A stretch of 57,832 bases of DNA from Alitabrizicola rongguiensis (GTDB lineage: Bacteria; Pseudomonadota; Alphaproteobacteria; Rhodobacterales; Rhodobacteraceae): contig NZ_JAKENF010000007.1 of NCBI RefSeq assembly GCF_021491355.1, positions 1-57,832 of the forward strand, in the 5' to 3' direction. The position numbers and the translations under genes were made by a program. Every line of letters starts with the position of its first letter. The stretch's first letter is position 1. The notes beneath the pieces were generated by a model. That model was not told the DNA's origin. It saw only the letters and a list, made by a program, of their open reading frames with translations, and searched no databases. Below are positions 26,723 through 35,149 of this stretch, piece after piece.

Positions 26723-27598
26723 TCATCGCCTCAGCCATCTCAGGACCGGATCCACGTCGATTCCGAAGCGCTCCTGGAAGCGGATGGCGCGGGGGTGGCG
26801 GAAATCCTCCTCGACCTCGGTGCCGTCGAAGCGCACCCGGCTGGCGCGGGCCGGGATCTGGCGGACCCTTATGCCCGCCCGGATCATCGCATATTTCACC
26901 AGGCTCTCGGCATGGAGCGCTTCGTTGCGGGTCTGGCAAAGCTCGACCGCCAGCCGGCCCCGCTGGCCATAGGCGGCGATCGCCCGGGCGCCCTTGGCCA
27001 CCGCGAAACGGTCGTTCATGGCGAACCAGGATTGCCAGCTGGGCAGCTGGACCAGCGCATCGGGGGCGGCGATCGCCCGCCTCACCGCCGGTGCGAGACT
27101 GTCGTGATACCGCAGGTCCGGCCGACAGAAGACGCAGATCTTCATGCCGTCCTCCAGCGCCATGCCGGTCACCATGTCGAGGGAATGCAGCTGGTGCAGA
27201 AGATTGCGCAGCGAGCGGTTGCCATCCTGCCAGAAGTCGCCATGGGCTGCGATCGTCTCGAACCAGCCGGGTTGAAGGGTATCGGGGCGCTCCAGCATCA
27301 GCCGGTCGGCCCGGAGCAGCCGGTATTCCGTCGGATCGAGCGCGCCCTTCTCACCCGATCGCGGGTTGTCGATTTCGGCCTGCTCGTAGAAATGCGCATA
27401 GACCCGGACATCGCCAAGCCGGCGGAGCGGCTCCAGCACATTGGCGGTGATGGAGGGCAGCGTGTAGCGCAACGAGCGGGTGATCCCGAAAAAGCAGATG
27501 GCCAGGCCAGGCCGCGCGCGGCTGTCAGCCCGACCCGCAGCCACGACCGCCGCAGGCAGACCCGGCCGGCTCTCCACAACGGGAGAGGAGAGCGGCAT
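26723..27598 (-). CDS. Uncharacterised protein of polysaccharide loci, possible glycosyltransferase
   Basis: A 291-residue protein I do not firmly recognise. It has LAICFFGITRSLRYTLPSITANVL near the N-terminus, a beta-strand and loop pattern resembling nucleotide-sugar-binding proteins seen in surface-polysaccharide clusters. There is a Cys/Asp-rich CVFCRPDLRYHDSL stretch in the middle, and the C-terminus is charged. There are no membrane spans or signal peptide. The start at 27598 is preferred (GGA five bases upstream); the open frame reaches 27670 but the added residues look non-coding. It is divergent from the sulfotransferase at 27779. A role in building or modifying the repeat unit is inference from position. 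Confidence 0.65.
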   Translation of the reverse strand: MPLSSPVVESRPGLPAAVVAAGRADSRARPGLAICFFGITRSLRYTLPSITANVLEPLRRLGDVRVYAHFYEQAEIDNPRSGEKGALDPTEYRLLRADRLMLERPDTLQPGWFETIAAHGDFWQDGNRSLRNLLHQLHSLDMVTGMALEDGMKICVFCRPDLRYHDSLAPAVRRAIAAPDALVQLPSWQSWFAMNDRFAVAKGARAIAAYGQRGRLAVELCQTRNEALHAESLVKYAMIRAGIRVRQIPARASRVRFDGTEVEEDFRHPRAIRFQERFGIDVDPVLRWLRR

Positions 27599-27778
27599 GA
27601 AGGTCCGGTCAGGTCTCGTCACGACCGGCCCCGACTCCGCGAAGGATGAGCATCGACGATGCGGCATCAAACAGTTTCACAGAAGCACCTTTGGAGAAAA
27701 GCATTCTACTGGTAACGTCGCACCGCAGATTTACAGACCATCTCTCGCGGGAGATTTTGACATCCATAGGGCCTGAGC

Positions 27779-28645
27779 GTGCAAATTTCATCACTGTCCC
27801 TCAAGGATACGCAATTTCATGCCGTCTCGGGCGGCCTGCGCCACCCCAACCTGCTGGTGATCGGCTGCCAGAAGGCCGGCACGACCTGGCTTCACGCGGC
27901 CCTGGCGAAATCGCGCCATTTCGCCTGCTCCTCTCCGAAGGAGCTGAACTTCTTCCTCAAGCCGGAAGCGCAGCGCGACCTTGCGGAATATCTGACGCAT
28001 TTCCCTGACCGCCCCGACGCCCGCTTCGTCATGGAAAGCACGCCCGGCTATTTCCAGCTGCCCTCGAACGGGTATGACATGGCGGCCAGCATCCGCAGCA
28101 CCCTGGGCAATCCGAAGCTAATCGTGATCTTCCGCAACCCGGTGGACCGCTATGAATCGGCCTATATCCACCATCTCGACAAGGGCCGCGTGCCCTATGT
28201 GAAGACCATTACCACCCTGAGCAACGACTACCAGATGCTGGAGCTCGGCCATTACGGCAGCATCCTGAAGCACTGGAAATCGGTCTTCCCCGACCTTGGC
28301 GTGTTCTTCTACGACGATCTCGAGGCCGACAACCTGCGCTTCGTCCGGTCGGTGATGGACTTCCTGGGCCTCGAAAACGATCTCGACCGGCGCACGATCA
28401 ACTTCCGCCGCAACAACCGCGAACGCAAGACCCGCACCATGGCGGTTCCCCCCGAGCTTGACCTGGCGACCCGGGCCGCCCTGCGGGACTATTACCGCGA
28501 CGAGATCCTGCTCCTGCAGGAGCTGACCGGCCGCGACCTCTCTCACTGGCTGCAATCCGACTGGCAGACAGGCGCGGCCCTGCGCAAGATCGGCCGGCGC
28601 CTGCGCAGGATACCCAAGTCGGTCCTGCGCCGCCTGAAGGCATGA
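27779..28645 (+). CDS. PAPS-dependent sulfotransferase
   Basis: A 288-residue soluble sulfotransferase. The 5'-phosphosulfate loop is GCQKAGTTW (29-37), and the 3'-phosphate-binding region is IFRNPVDRYESAY (117-129), with Arg119 and Ser127 in the expected places. It matches the heparan-type/bacterial sulfotransferase domain length. It should transfer sulfate from PAPS to a hydroxyl of a sugar, making a sulfated EPS, which is common in marine bacteria. The start is GTG 27779. No PAPS-synthesis genes are here, so PAPS must come from the chromosome. It is divergent from the unknown gene at 26723-27598. Confidence 0.9.
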   Translation: MQISSLSLKDTQFHAVSGGLRHPNLLVIGCQKAGTTWLHAALAKSRHFACSSPKELNFFLKPEAQRDLAEYLTHFPDRPDARFVMESTPGYFQLPSNGYDMAASIRSTLGNPKLIVIFRNPVDRYESAYIHHLDKGRVPYVKTITTLSNDYQMLELGHYGSILKHWKSVFPDLGVFFYDDLEADNLRFVRSVMDFLGLENDLDRRTINFRRNNRERKTRTMAVPPELDLATRAALRDYYRDEILLLQELTGRDLSHWLQSDWQTGAALRKIGRRLRRIPKSVLRRLKA

Positions 28646-29050
28646 GCGCCCCCAGAGCGGCCCCCCGGGACAGGCTGCCGCAAATCCGCCCGAATGCGAT
28701 GCTCTACTCGGCCCATATTGTCTTGGGTTACGTATATCGCGATGTTTCTCGGAGCCGTCATATTGGGAAGTCTGGCCGGCTATCTCGGTGCCGGCACCGC
28801 TCTTATGCTTGGCCTGCCCCCCCTCGTCGCCGCCCTGATCCTGACGGCAGGAGGGTCGATGACAACGGTGCTGGTCATGCTCGGACAGGCCAGGCATCCC
28901 TAGATCGCACAGGAGGAGGGCAGACTGCCGCATGTGCAGCCGCACGGAGGCACAAGAAGGCTCTGTTGCCGCCCCCGGAGATTGTCAGGTCCAGCTCGCG
29001 ATGTATTCTGATCCGCAGGCATTGAAGTTATTCAGGGTTTTCCACATTCG
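28646..29050. other. Intergenic region with a possible small gene
   Basis: 405 bases between the sulfotransferase and the first of two tandem GT2 genes, all on the plus strand. The only item with coding character is the small two-span frame at 28694-28903. The remaining 147 bases before 29051 presumably hold the promoter of the GT2 pair, but I could not assign boxes. Confidence 0.4.
28694..28903 (+). CDS. Possible small two-span membrane protein
   Basis: A 69-residue frame starting at ATG 28694. It contains two hydrophobic segments (ILSWVTYIAMFLGAVILGSLAGYL and LPPLVAALILTAGGSMTTVLVML) joined by a short Gly-rich turn. No family is recognised. It lacks an obvious ribosome-binding site and lies 48 bases after the sulfotransferase stop. 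It may be a real small protein or chance in GC-rich DNA. Confidence 0.35.
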   Translation: MRCSTRPILSWVTYIAMFLGAVILGSLAGYLGAGTALMLGLPPLVAALILTAGGSMTTVLVMLGQARHP

Positions 29051-30001
29051 ATGATCGACAGGCCCGCCCTTGGACGTCAGGACCTGCCGCGCCTTGCGGT
29101 CGTGATCCCCTGCTACAATTCCGCCGACTGGATCGGGCGGACGATCTCCTCCGTCCTCGACCAGGACTATCCCGACCTCGTCCTGATCGTCGCCGATGAC
29201 GGCTCGACCGATGGCTCGGCCGAGGTCGTGCGCGGCTTCGGCGAGCGGGTGATCCTGCAGACCGGCCCCAACCGCGGCGCCTGCCATGCCCGCAACCGCG
29301 GCACCGACATCGCCAGGGCGCGAGGGGCGAGCCATATCCTCTATCTCGATGCCGATGACTGGCTGGAAGGGCCGATGCTGCTGGGCGCGGCCCGGACAGC
29401 CGCGGAAACCGGTGCCGACATCGTGCTGTCGGACATGCACCTGATCCAGTATGACGGCCGCCGCGACGAACGCTTTCTCTATTCCGGCCGGGTCGAGCCT
29501 GTCGTCTTCTTCGAGGACTGGCTGCGCGGCAAGTATTTCAACCCTTCGGCCATCCTGTGGAGCCTGCCCTTCGTCGACCGGATCGGCGGCTGGGACGAGA
29601 CGCTCGCCCGGGCCCAGGACGAGGACATCTCGCTGCGCGCCATGTTCGAGAACCCGCTCATCATGAAGAACGACCACGGCGCCGCCATCCATGCACGGGT
29701 GAACCCCAACTCGGTGTCGCGCAGCGCCTCGCCCAAGGCCACGGAAAGCCGGATGCGGGTGCTGATCCAGCTGATCCACCGCCTGCCCGGCACGCCACTG
29801 GAATCGCAGAGGCGGCTTCTGGCGATCCGGCTTTACAAGCTGACCTGGGAAGCCTACCGGCTGAAGCAGTTCGAACTGGGCCGCATGGGCAAGCGCGAAC
29901 TGATCGCCATCGGCTTCACCGGCAATCCGGGGCCGTTCTGGCACAGGGCGATCTCGAAACTCGTCGGCCTCGAGGCCAAGGTGCGCCTGTTCGGGCGCTG
30001 A
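29051..30001 (+). CDS. Glycosyltransferase family 2 (tandem pair, first)
   Basis: A 316-residue GT2 enzyme with LAVVIPCYNSADWIGRTISSVL, VADDGSTDGS, NRGACHARNRG and LYLDADDWLEG. It ends in KLVGLEAKVRLFG. It is strikingly similar along its whole length to the following gene (shared GSAEVVRGFGERV/GSAEAVRAFGDRV, NPNSVSR/NPGSVSR, IGGWDE/MGGWDE), so the two arose by duplication and divergence. The acceptor-side segments differ (RGKYFNPSAILW versus TGKHFAPVAVLL), suggesting different linkages. The next start is 12 bases after this stop. Confidence 0.92.
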   Translation: MIDRPALGRQDLPRLAVVIPCYNSADWIGRTISSVLDQDYPDLVLIVADDGSTDGSAEVVRGFGERVILQTGPNRGACHARNRGTDIARARGASHILYLDADDWLEGPMLLGAARTAAETGADIVLSDMHLIQYDGRRDERFLYSGRVEPVVFFEDWLRGKYFNPSAILWSLPFVDRIGGWDETLARAQDEDISLRAMFENPLIMKNDHGAAIHARVNPNSVSRSASPKATESRMRVLIQLIHRLPGTPLESQRRLLAIRLYKLTWEAYRLKQFELGRMGKRELIAIGFTGNPGPFWHRAISKLVGLEAKVRLFGR

Positions 30002-30012
30002 ACTCTCTCCGG

Positions 30013-30954
30013 ATGAATATGAACAAAGACGCCAGCAAGACCCGCCTTTCGGTCGTGATCCCCTGCTACAACTCGCAGGACTGGATCGGTCGCGCCATCC
30101 AGTCCGCGCTTGATGCCGGCTGCGACGATCTCATCCTGGTCGTGTCCGACGATGGCTCCACCGATGGCTCGGCCGAAGCGGTGCGCGCCTTCGGCGACCG
30201 GGTGATCCTGCTCTCTGGTCCCAACCGCGGCGCCTGCCATGCCCGCAATGCCGGCATGGAGATCGCCAAGGCGAAGGGCGCAACCCATGTGCTGTTCCTC
30301 GATGCCGACGATTACCTCGAAGGCGACGCGCTCGCCGGCGCGGCCGAGGTCGCAGGCCGCACCGGGGCCGACATCATCCTGTCGCACAACCACATCCAGT
30401 TCGACGATGGCCGCCGGCTGGAACGCAGGGTCTATTCCGGCCAGGTCACGCCCGAGGACTTCTTCGAAGGCTGGATGACGGGCAAGCATTTCGCCCCGGT
30501 CGCGGTTCTTCTGCGCATCGACTTCGTCGAGAAGATGGGCGGATGGGACGAAAGCCTGAGCCGCGCGCAGGATACCGACCTGTTCCTGCGGATGATGTTC
30601 GAGCGCCCGGTCATCATGATGAACGACCGCGGCGCCGCGATCTACAACATGGTCAATCCCGGCTCGGTCTCGCGCAATGTCTCGCCCAAGTCGACCGAGG
30701 CGCGGATCCGCGTCATCAGCCGCCTCCTTGAGAAGATGAAAGGCACCTCCTTCGAGCCGCTGATGCCGCTGATGCTGCAGCGGCTCTATGGTGTCACCCG
30801 CGCTGCCTTCCAGATGAAGCAGACCGAGCTTGGCCGGAAGGGGGTCAAGGTGATGGCCGCCTATGGCTACCGCAAGCATCCCGGCACCCGCAGCCACAGT
30901 CTCCTGTCAAGCCTCATCGGGCTCGAGGCCAAGGTCAGGCTCTGGGGAAACTGA
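30013..30954 (+). CDS. Glycosyltransferase family 2 (tandem pair, second)
   Basis: A 313-residue GT2 enzyme, the tandem duplicate of 29051-30001. It has LSVVIPCYNSQDWIGRAIQSAL, VSDDGSTDGS, NRGACHARNAG and LFLDADDYLEG, and ends LIGLEAKVRLWG. The start at ATG 30013 lies just before the conserved region; ATG 30019 has better spacing to an upstream GGA and is possible. The open frame extends far upstream only by running through the other gene in another frame. Its stop lies five bases before the first parS candidate. It belongs to the same GT2 subfamily as 22214-23137. Confidence 0.9.
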   Translation: MNMNKDASKTRLSVVIPCYNSQDWIGRAIQSALDAGCDDLILVVSDDGSTDGSAEAVRAFGDRVILLSGPNRGACHARNAGMEIAKAKGATHVLFLDADDYLEGDALAGAAEVAGRTGADIILSHNHIQFDDGRRLERRVYSGQVTPEDFFEGWMTGKHFAPVAVLLRIDFVEKMGGWDESLSRAQDTDLFLRMMFERPVIMMNDRGAAIYNMVNPGSVSRNVSPKSTEARIRVISRLLEKMKGTSFEPLMPLMLQRLYGVTRAAFQMKQTELGRKGVKVMAAYGYRKHPGTRSHSLLSSLIGLEAKVRLWGN

Positions 30955-30959
30955 CCCGC

Positions 30960-30975
30960 GTTTCGCGCGCGAAAC
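30960..30975. promoter_or_regulatory. parS candidate 1 (16-bp palindrome)
   Basis: A perfect 16-base palindrome, GTTTCGCGCGCGAAAC, in the short gap between the convergent ends of GT2 30013-30954 and repA. Identical copies lie directly after parB (34978) and at 41243. Form, number and position beside parAB fit ParB binding sites, although no binding data can be read from sequence. Confidence 0.75.
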
Positions 30976-30976
30976 G

Positions 30977-32038
30977 TCAGGGCGCGTCCTTGCCCCCTGC
31001 CCTGGCCGAGACATAGCCGAGGAAGGCCTTCTCGGCCGCGCGCAACCTGGGCCGCCCCGTCGCCACCCAGTAGCCGCGCCAGTCGGCCTCGAGCGCGTAG
31101 ACATCCCAGCCCGGCGCCAGGCGGCGGGCCTCGTCCAACGCCTCGACCGAGAGCGGCGGCAGTTGCGGGCCGGCCTCCGGCCCTTCCACCACCACCGCGC
31201 GATTGGTAAAGCGGATCATGTCGCCCGGCTCTTCGGCGATCGCATAGTCCGGCAGATGATCCTCGGCGATCATCTCGCGCAGCATGGCGCGGAACACCCG
31301 GCGGGGGCTGGCCGAGCCGGATTTCTTCAGCAGCGTATCGACCGAGACGCGCCAACTCTCCTGCCGCCCGCAATGCTTGCGGGCGAGCTCATAGATCCGC
31401 CGCTCCAGAGGCTTTCTGAGGCGGAAATAGTCTCTGCTCAGCGTCAGGACCGAGCTCGACAGCACCGCGCGGAAGAGCCAGTCCGAGAGCGTCACCGCGA
31501 CCGAGATCATCCGCCCGCCGCGGGTCTTGCGCACGATCTCCCAGGCCTCGATCAGGCCGAAGCCGCGGGTGACCTCGACGCCGCCGGTGGCAAGATTCGT
31601 GGTGATGCGCGTGCCCGCCAACCGCTCGAAGCTTTCGCGCAGGCGCCGGTAGGCATCGCCGCTGGTCTCGCGGTTGGTGGCCACAAGCAGGTCATGGGCG
31701 CGCAGCGTCACCGTCCGGCTGACCTGACGGCCCGCGTTCAGCGCCGCCATCAGCTGGCTGATGCAATAGATCAGGATGTCCTTGTCATGGATCGTGGCCA
31801 GCCCCTTGACCGAGGGCGTCACCGTGATCTCGACCCCGTTATGGGCATAGGCCAGCACCCGCAGGTCAGGCCTTGTGGCGAGCGAGAAGACGGGGTGTTC
31901 CATCGTCGCCATATCGTCCTTCGGCAGCGCATCGAGAATGTCGCAGACGAAGAAATCGCCCGTCGGATGACGGTCGGGCAACAGCCCGGATAGACGCATC
32001 AGGGGGCCACCGCCCCCGCCTGCCACAGCTGTCGTCAT
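30977..32038 (-). CDS. repA: Plasmid replication initiator RepA (RPA family)
   Basis: A 353-residue initiator of the RPA family found in Rhodobacterales plasmids. Characteristic stretches are LLPDRHPTGDFFVCDILDALPKDDMATMEHPVF, SVKGLATIHDKDILIYCISQLM, HDLLVATNRETSGDAYRRLR and LRKPLERRIYELARKHCG. These correspond to winged-helix DNA-binding domains that bind iterons. The start at 32038 was chosen for AGGCAAGG just upstream; the open frame continues to 32224 but would run into the origin repeats. The iterons and DnaA box are upstream at 32178-32276, so the protein would be autoregulated at its own origin, as is usual for iteron plasmids. It is divergent from parA. Confidence 0.93.
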   Translation of the reverse strand: MTTAVAGGGGGPLMRLSGLLPDRHPTGDFFVCDILDALPKDDMATMEHPVFSLATRPDLRVLAYAHNGVEITVTPSVKGLATIHDKDILIYCISQLMAALNAGRQVSRTVTLRAHDLLVATNRETSGDAYRRLRESFERLAGTRITTNLATGGVEVTRGFGLIEAWEIVRKTRGGRMISVAVTLSDWLFRAVLSSSVLTLSRDYFRLRKPLERRIYELARKHCGRQESWRVSVDTLLKKSGSASPRRVFRAMLREMIAEDHLPDYAIAEEPGDMIRFTNRAVVVEGPEAGPQLPPLSVEALDEARRLAPGWDVYALEADWRGYWVATGRPRLRAAEKAFLGYVSARAGGKDAP

Positions 32039-32177
32039 CGCCTTGCCTGTTCTTTGCGGCACCTCTGACGGGCGCCTGCGGTTCACTGCCCGATCCCGCG
32101 ACCGTCCCGTTCTCGTGTTTGCCCAAGGCCAAACCGGCGGGATTCGTTTCGTGGTTTCGATGACACCCACGGTAAGG

Positions 32178-32186
32178 TTATCCACA
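32178..32186 (+). promoter_or_regulatory. DnaA box
   Basis: TTATCCACA, an exact match to the consensus DnaA-binding 9-mer, 25 bases before the first iteron. Host DnaA commonly assists strand opening at iteron origins. Confidence 0.7.
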
Positions 32187-32210
32187 GCCCCGGTCCAGCA
32201 TAGCTTTCGG

Positions 32211-32276
32211 GGGATCGGAGTCACTGGAGCGGGGGTTCAGAGTCGCCCTATCGTGGGTTCAGAGTCACCCAGACTT
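32211..32276. repeat. Iteron array, three units with 22-base period
   Basis: Units start at 32211 (gggatcggagtc), 32233 (gggttcagagtc) and 32255 (gggttcagagtc). The second and third share a 12-base core exactly, and the first differs at two of twelve positions. The 22-base period is two helical turns, placing the sites on one face of the DNA, as expected for RepA binding. No fourth unit is visible on either side. Confidence 0.75.
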
Positions 32277-32514
32277 CACGAGAGCAGAAATGCCCGAAGA
32301 GTTCCAAGGTGTTACCCGAAAGAGACCAGGCTTTAACAGATTCAATAACCCATCAATAACAGACAAAAAAATGCGCGACGTCCCGGATGACCACCGGCCA
32401 ACCCGGTGGAAACCACAGGAATTGCTGAGAAAATAAGGGTTTTGTGCAGGCTTTTCTTCCATGTGACATGTTTTGTGGTAGATTGCCAAAAACAACGCAC
32501 ATGAGGCAATTTTC

Positions 32515-33903
32515 ATGGCAAGGGACGCGGAAGAGCAGCCGCCCTATTTCAACATCTCGCCCGAAGCGGCGCTCTCCGAACTCGGGGCGCCGACGGCGAC
32601 ATCGGACTTTGCGGCGCTGGCCGATGCCTGTGCCCGCGGTCGCGCCGATCTTGCCAGCCGCGGCCTTGGCGAGGAAGGGCGAAAAACGCTGCGCCAGTTC
32701 TCGACCTGGGAAATCACCCGCTACCTGATCCCGGTCGCCCCCGCCCATTTCCGCCGGGTGCTGAAGCAGAACCCTGACCTGCCGCAGGGCCGCAGCGAAA
32801 CCGAAAGCGGGGCGAAGTGGTTCACCCTGGACGAGGTGCTGCGGCTGCGCGCACATTTCGCCGCCGAAGGCTCGCGCGCCAAGGAATACCTGCCCTGGCG
32901 GCCGAAGGACCTGCCGGCCAAGATCGTGGCGGTCGCGAACTTCAAGGGCGGTGTCGGCAAGACCTCGACCTGCGCGCATCTGGCCATGTCGGCGGCGCTC
33001 GACGGCTACAGGGTGCTGGTGATCGATCTCGACAGCCAGGGCTCGATGACCTCGATCTTCGGCGGCAAGGTCGCCGATGAATGGGGCACGGTCTTTCCGC
33101 TGATCGCCCGCCACTACGCCACGCATCTGCGCGCCGAGAACCAGCGGCGGCTTGACCGCAACGAGACCCCCCTGCCCCTCGACGACACGCTGAGCGAGGC
33201 GCTGAAGGTCAAGGCGGACAGCCTCATCCAGAAGACCCACTGGCCGAACATTGACCTGATCGGGGCGCAGCTGAACCTCTACTGGGCCGAGTTCCAGATC
33301 CCGGTCTGGAGGATGGCGGCGCGTGGCTGGAAGCTCTGGGATGCGCTGTCGGACATCCTCGCCGATGACGGGCTCCTGGAGAGCTACGACATCGTCTTTC
33401 TCGATACGCCCCCGGCGCTCGGCTATCTCACGATCAACGGCCTCGCGGCCTCGGACATCCTTCTGGTCCCGGTCGGCGCCTCCTTCCTCGAGTTCGACTC
33501 GACGGGCCGCTTCTTCGACATGCTCCACGCCACCTTCTCCTCGATCGAGGAGGGCGAAAACCTGGCCGCCCGGGCCTTGGGGCGCGAGGAGCTGGCCTTC
33601 GAATGGGATGCGGTGCGCGCGGTCATCACTCGCTATGACGCGGGCCAGCAGGCGGAACTGGCGGGGCTGATGCAGGCCTATCTCGGCCGGGCGCTGACCC
33701 CGTTCCGACAGGATTTCACCGCGCTCATCGGTCAGGCGGGCGAAAGGATCTCGGGCATCTATGAAGCCGACTACCGCGACTTCAACCGGGAGACCTACAT
33801 GCGCGGCCGCGAAACCTTCGACGAGACCTATGCCGCCTTCAAGAAGCTGCTGCTCGGCTGCTGGCGGCGCGACGAGCTGAAGGCGGAAGGAAAGCTCCTG
33901 TGA
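32515..33903 (+). CDS. parA: Plasmid partition ATPase ParA
   Basis: A 462-residue ParA of the long (type Ia) form. Residues 1-130 include a DNA-binding N-terminal region with the helix-rich WFTLDEVLRLRAHF. The ATPase starts KIVAVANFKGGVGKTST, with the deviant Walker A KGGVGKTS at 144-151. The Walker A' is VIDLDSQGSMTSIFGG and the Walker B is VFLDTPPALGYLTINGL. It would position the plasmid with ParB and repress its own operon through the N-terminal domain. parB follows after 58 bases, with its own GGGAGG ribosome-binding site. Confidence 0.95.
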   Translation: MARDAEEQPPYFNISPEAALSELGAPTATSDFAALADACARGRADLASRGLGEEGRKTLRQFSTWEITRYLIPVAPAHFRRVLKQNPDLPQGRSETESGAKWFTLDEVLRLRAHFAAEGSRAKEYLPWRPKDLPAKIVAVANFKGGVGKTSTCAHLAMSAALDGYRVLVIDLDSQGSMTSIFGGKVADEWGTVFPLIARHYATHLRAENQRRLDRNETPLPLDDTLSEALKVKADSLIQKTHWPNIDLIGAQLNLYWAEFQIPVWRMAARGWKLWDALSDILADDGLLESYDIVFLDTPPALGYLTINGLAASDILLVPVGASFLEFDSTGRFFDMLHATFSSIEEGENLAARALGREELAFEWDAVRAVITRYDAGQQAELAGLMQAYLGRALTPFRQDFTALIGQAGERISGIYEADYRDFNRETYMRGRETFDETYAAFKKLLLGCWRRDELKAEGKLL

Positions 33904-33961
33904 GTGCCGTAAAACAGTCTCTGATGCAGCCCTTTTCCCCATTCCGCACCGGGAGGTCCCC

Positions 33962-34975
33962 ATGGCCAAGCGCAAACGCCTGACCCCACCGCAGGAAACC
34001 TACCTTTCCGCCGGATTAGAGACGAAAGCGATGGGCTCGCCCTTCTCGATGCGGCTCTCGCCCAGCCCGCCCCTCTCGGCCGCGCCGATCGCCCATGTCG
34101 CCGCCGAGGCGGCAGCGCTGAACGCCGCGCGCGAGATTGCCGACGAGCTGGAGGCCGCCCGCGCCGAAGGGCGGATGGTGCTGAGCCTGCCGCTCGGGGC
34201 CATCGAGTCCGATCACCTCGTCCGCGACCGGCTGGTGCAGGATGACGAGGACATGGCGGCGCTGATCGAGTCGCTCCGCGCCCGCGGCCAGCAGGTGCCG
34301 ATCGAGGTCGTCGATCTGGGCGCCGGCCGCTATGGCCTGATCTCGGGCTGGCGGCGGCTGGCGGCGCTGCGCCACCTCCGGGCGGAAACCGGCGAGGCGC
34401 GCTTCGCCACCGTCCAGGCCCTGCTCCGCCGCCCCGAAAGCTCCTCCGAGGCCTATCTGGCGATGGTCGAGGAAAACGAGATCCGCGCCAATCTCGGCCA
34501 TTACGAACGCGCCCGCATCGCCGCCCGTGCCGCCGAGATGGGGGTCTATCCGGACGTGCAGACGGCACTCCGCCATCTCTTCCAGTCGGCGAGCCGCGCC
34601 AAGCGGTCGAAGATCGGCAGCTTCGTTACCCTCTACCGGGCCTTGGACCCGGTGCTGCGCTTCCCTGCCGCGATCCCCGAGCGGCTGGGGCTGGCGCTTG
34701 CGCAGGCGATCGAGGCGGATGAGACCCTAACATCGCGGATTCAGGCCCTTCTGACGCAGGCCGAGGCCACGACCCCCGCCGAAGAGCAGGGCCTTCTCAC
34801 CCGCGCCCTGCGCCCCGATGCGCCGCCTTCGGAAACTGGTCCGCGCCAGATCGCCCCCGGCCTCTGGCTGCAGCTTGCCGGCTCGCCCAGGAACCGCAGG
34901 CTGACGCTTTCGGGTCCGAAGCTCGACGAGGCCCTGCAGGCCCGGCTGGAGGACTGGCTGAAGTCGCAAGGCTGA
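33962..34975 (+). CDS. parB: Partition protein ParB
   Basis: A 337-residue centromere-binding protein. The N-terminal ParB/Srx domain contains LPLGAIESDHLVRDR, IESLRARGQQVPIEV and the CTP-binding region YGLISGWRRLAALRHL. The EENEIRANLGHYERARIAARA segment leads into the KorB-like helix-turn-helix. The C-terminal portion is Ala/Leu-rich. It is the second gene of the parAB operon, and a perfect palindromic parS candidate starts three bases after its stop, at 34978. It loads on parS as a clamp and stimulates ParA. Confidence 0.94.
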   Translation: MAKRKRLTPPQETYLSAGLETKAMGSPFSMRLSPSPPLSAAPIAHVAAEAAALNAAREIADELEAARAEGRMVLSLPLGAIESDHLVRDRLVQDDEDMAALIESLRARGQQVPIEVVDLGAGRYGLISGWRRLAALRHLRAETGEARFATVQALLRRPESSSEAYLAMVEENEIRANLGHYERARIAARAAEMGVYPDVQTALRHLFQSASRAKRSKIGSFVTLYRALDPVLRFPAAIPERLGLALAQAIEADETLTSRIQALLTQAEATTPAEEQGLLTRALRPDAPPSETGPRQIAPGLWLQLAGSPRNRRLTLSGPKLDEALQARLEDWLKSQG

Positions 34976-34977
34976 GC

Positions 34978-34993
34978 GTTTCGCGCGCGAAAC
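34978..34993. promoter_or_regulatory. parS candidate 2 (16-bp palindrome)
   Basis: GTTTCGCGCGCGAAAC directly after the parB stop codon, identical to 30960-30975 and 41243-41258. Centromere sites commonly lie downstream of parB. Confidence 0.8.
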
Positions 34994-35149
34994 AGGCGTG
35001 TCCCTGCCACAGCTTCGGGCAAAGCGCGTGCCGGATCGCTCCTGTCACCGGTTTGTCGGGCTTTTCGCCTTTTCTTCGCCGCAGTCGGCTGGTCAATTCG
35101 CCCCGTCCGATTTGACCAGCCGAATTGCCGCCGAAGCCTGAGAGTCCTG

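Larger units (their letters stand above)
32039..32514. other. Probable replication origin (oriV) between repA and parA
   Basis: A 476-base divergent region holding, from left to right, a consensus DnaA box (32178-32186), three 22-base-spaced iterons (32211-32276) and an AT-rich stretch (about 32336-32375, with ataacccatcaataacagac). This order of DnaA box, iterons and AT-rich unwinding DNA beside the initiator gene is the classic layout of an iteron origin. The promoters of repA and parA must also lie here. GAGG at 32503-32506 serves the parA start. Confidence 0.75.

Noticed and set aside
28118-28945. 275-codon minus-strand frame opposite the sulfotransferase
   Set aside because: It covers the sulfotransferase motifs in antisense and has no domain or start signal of its own.
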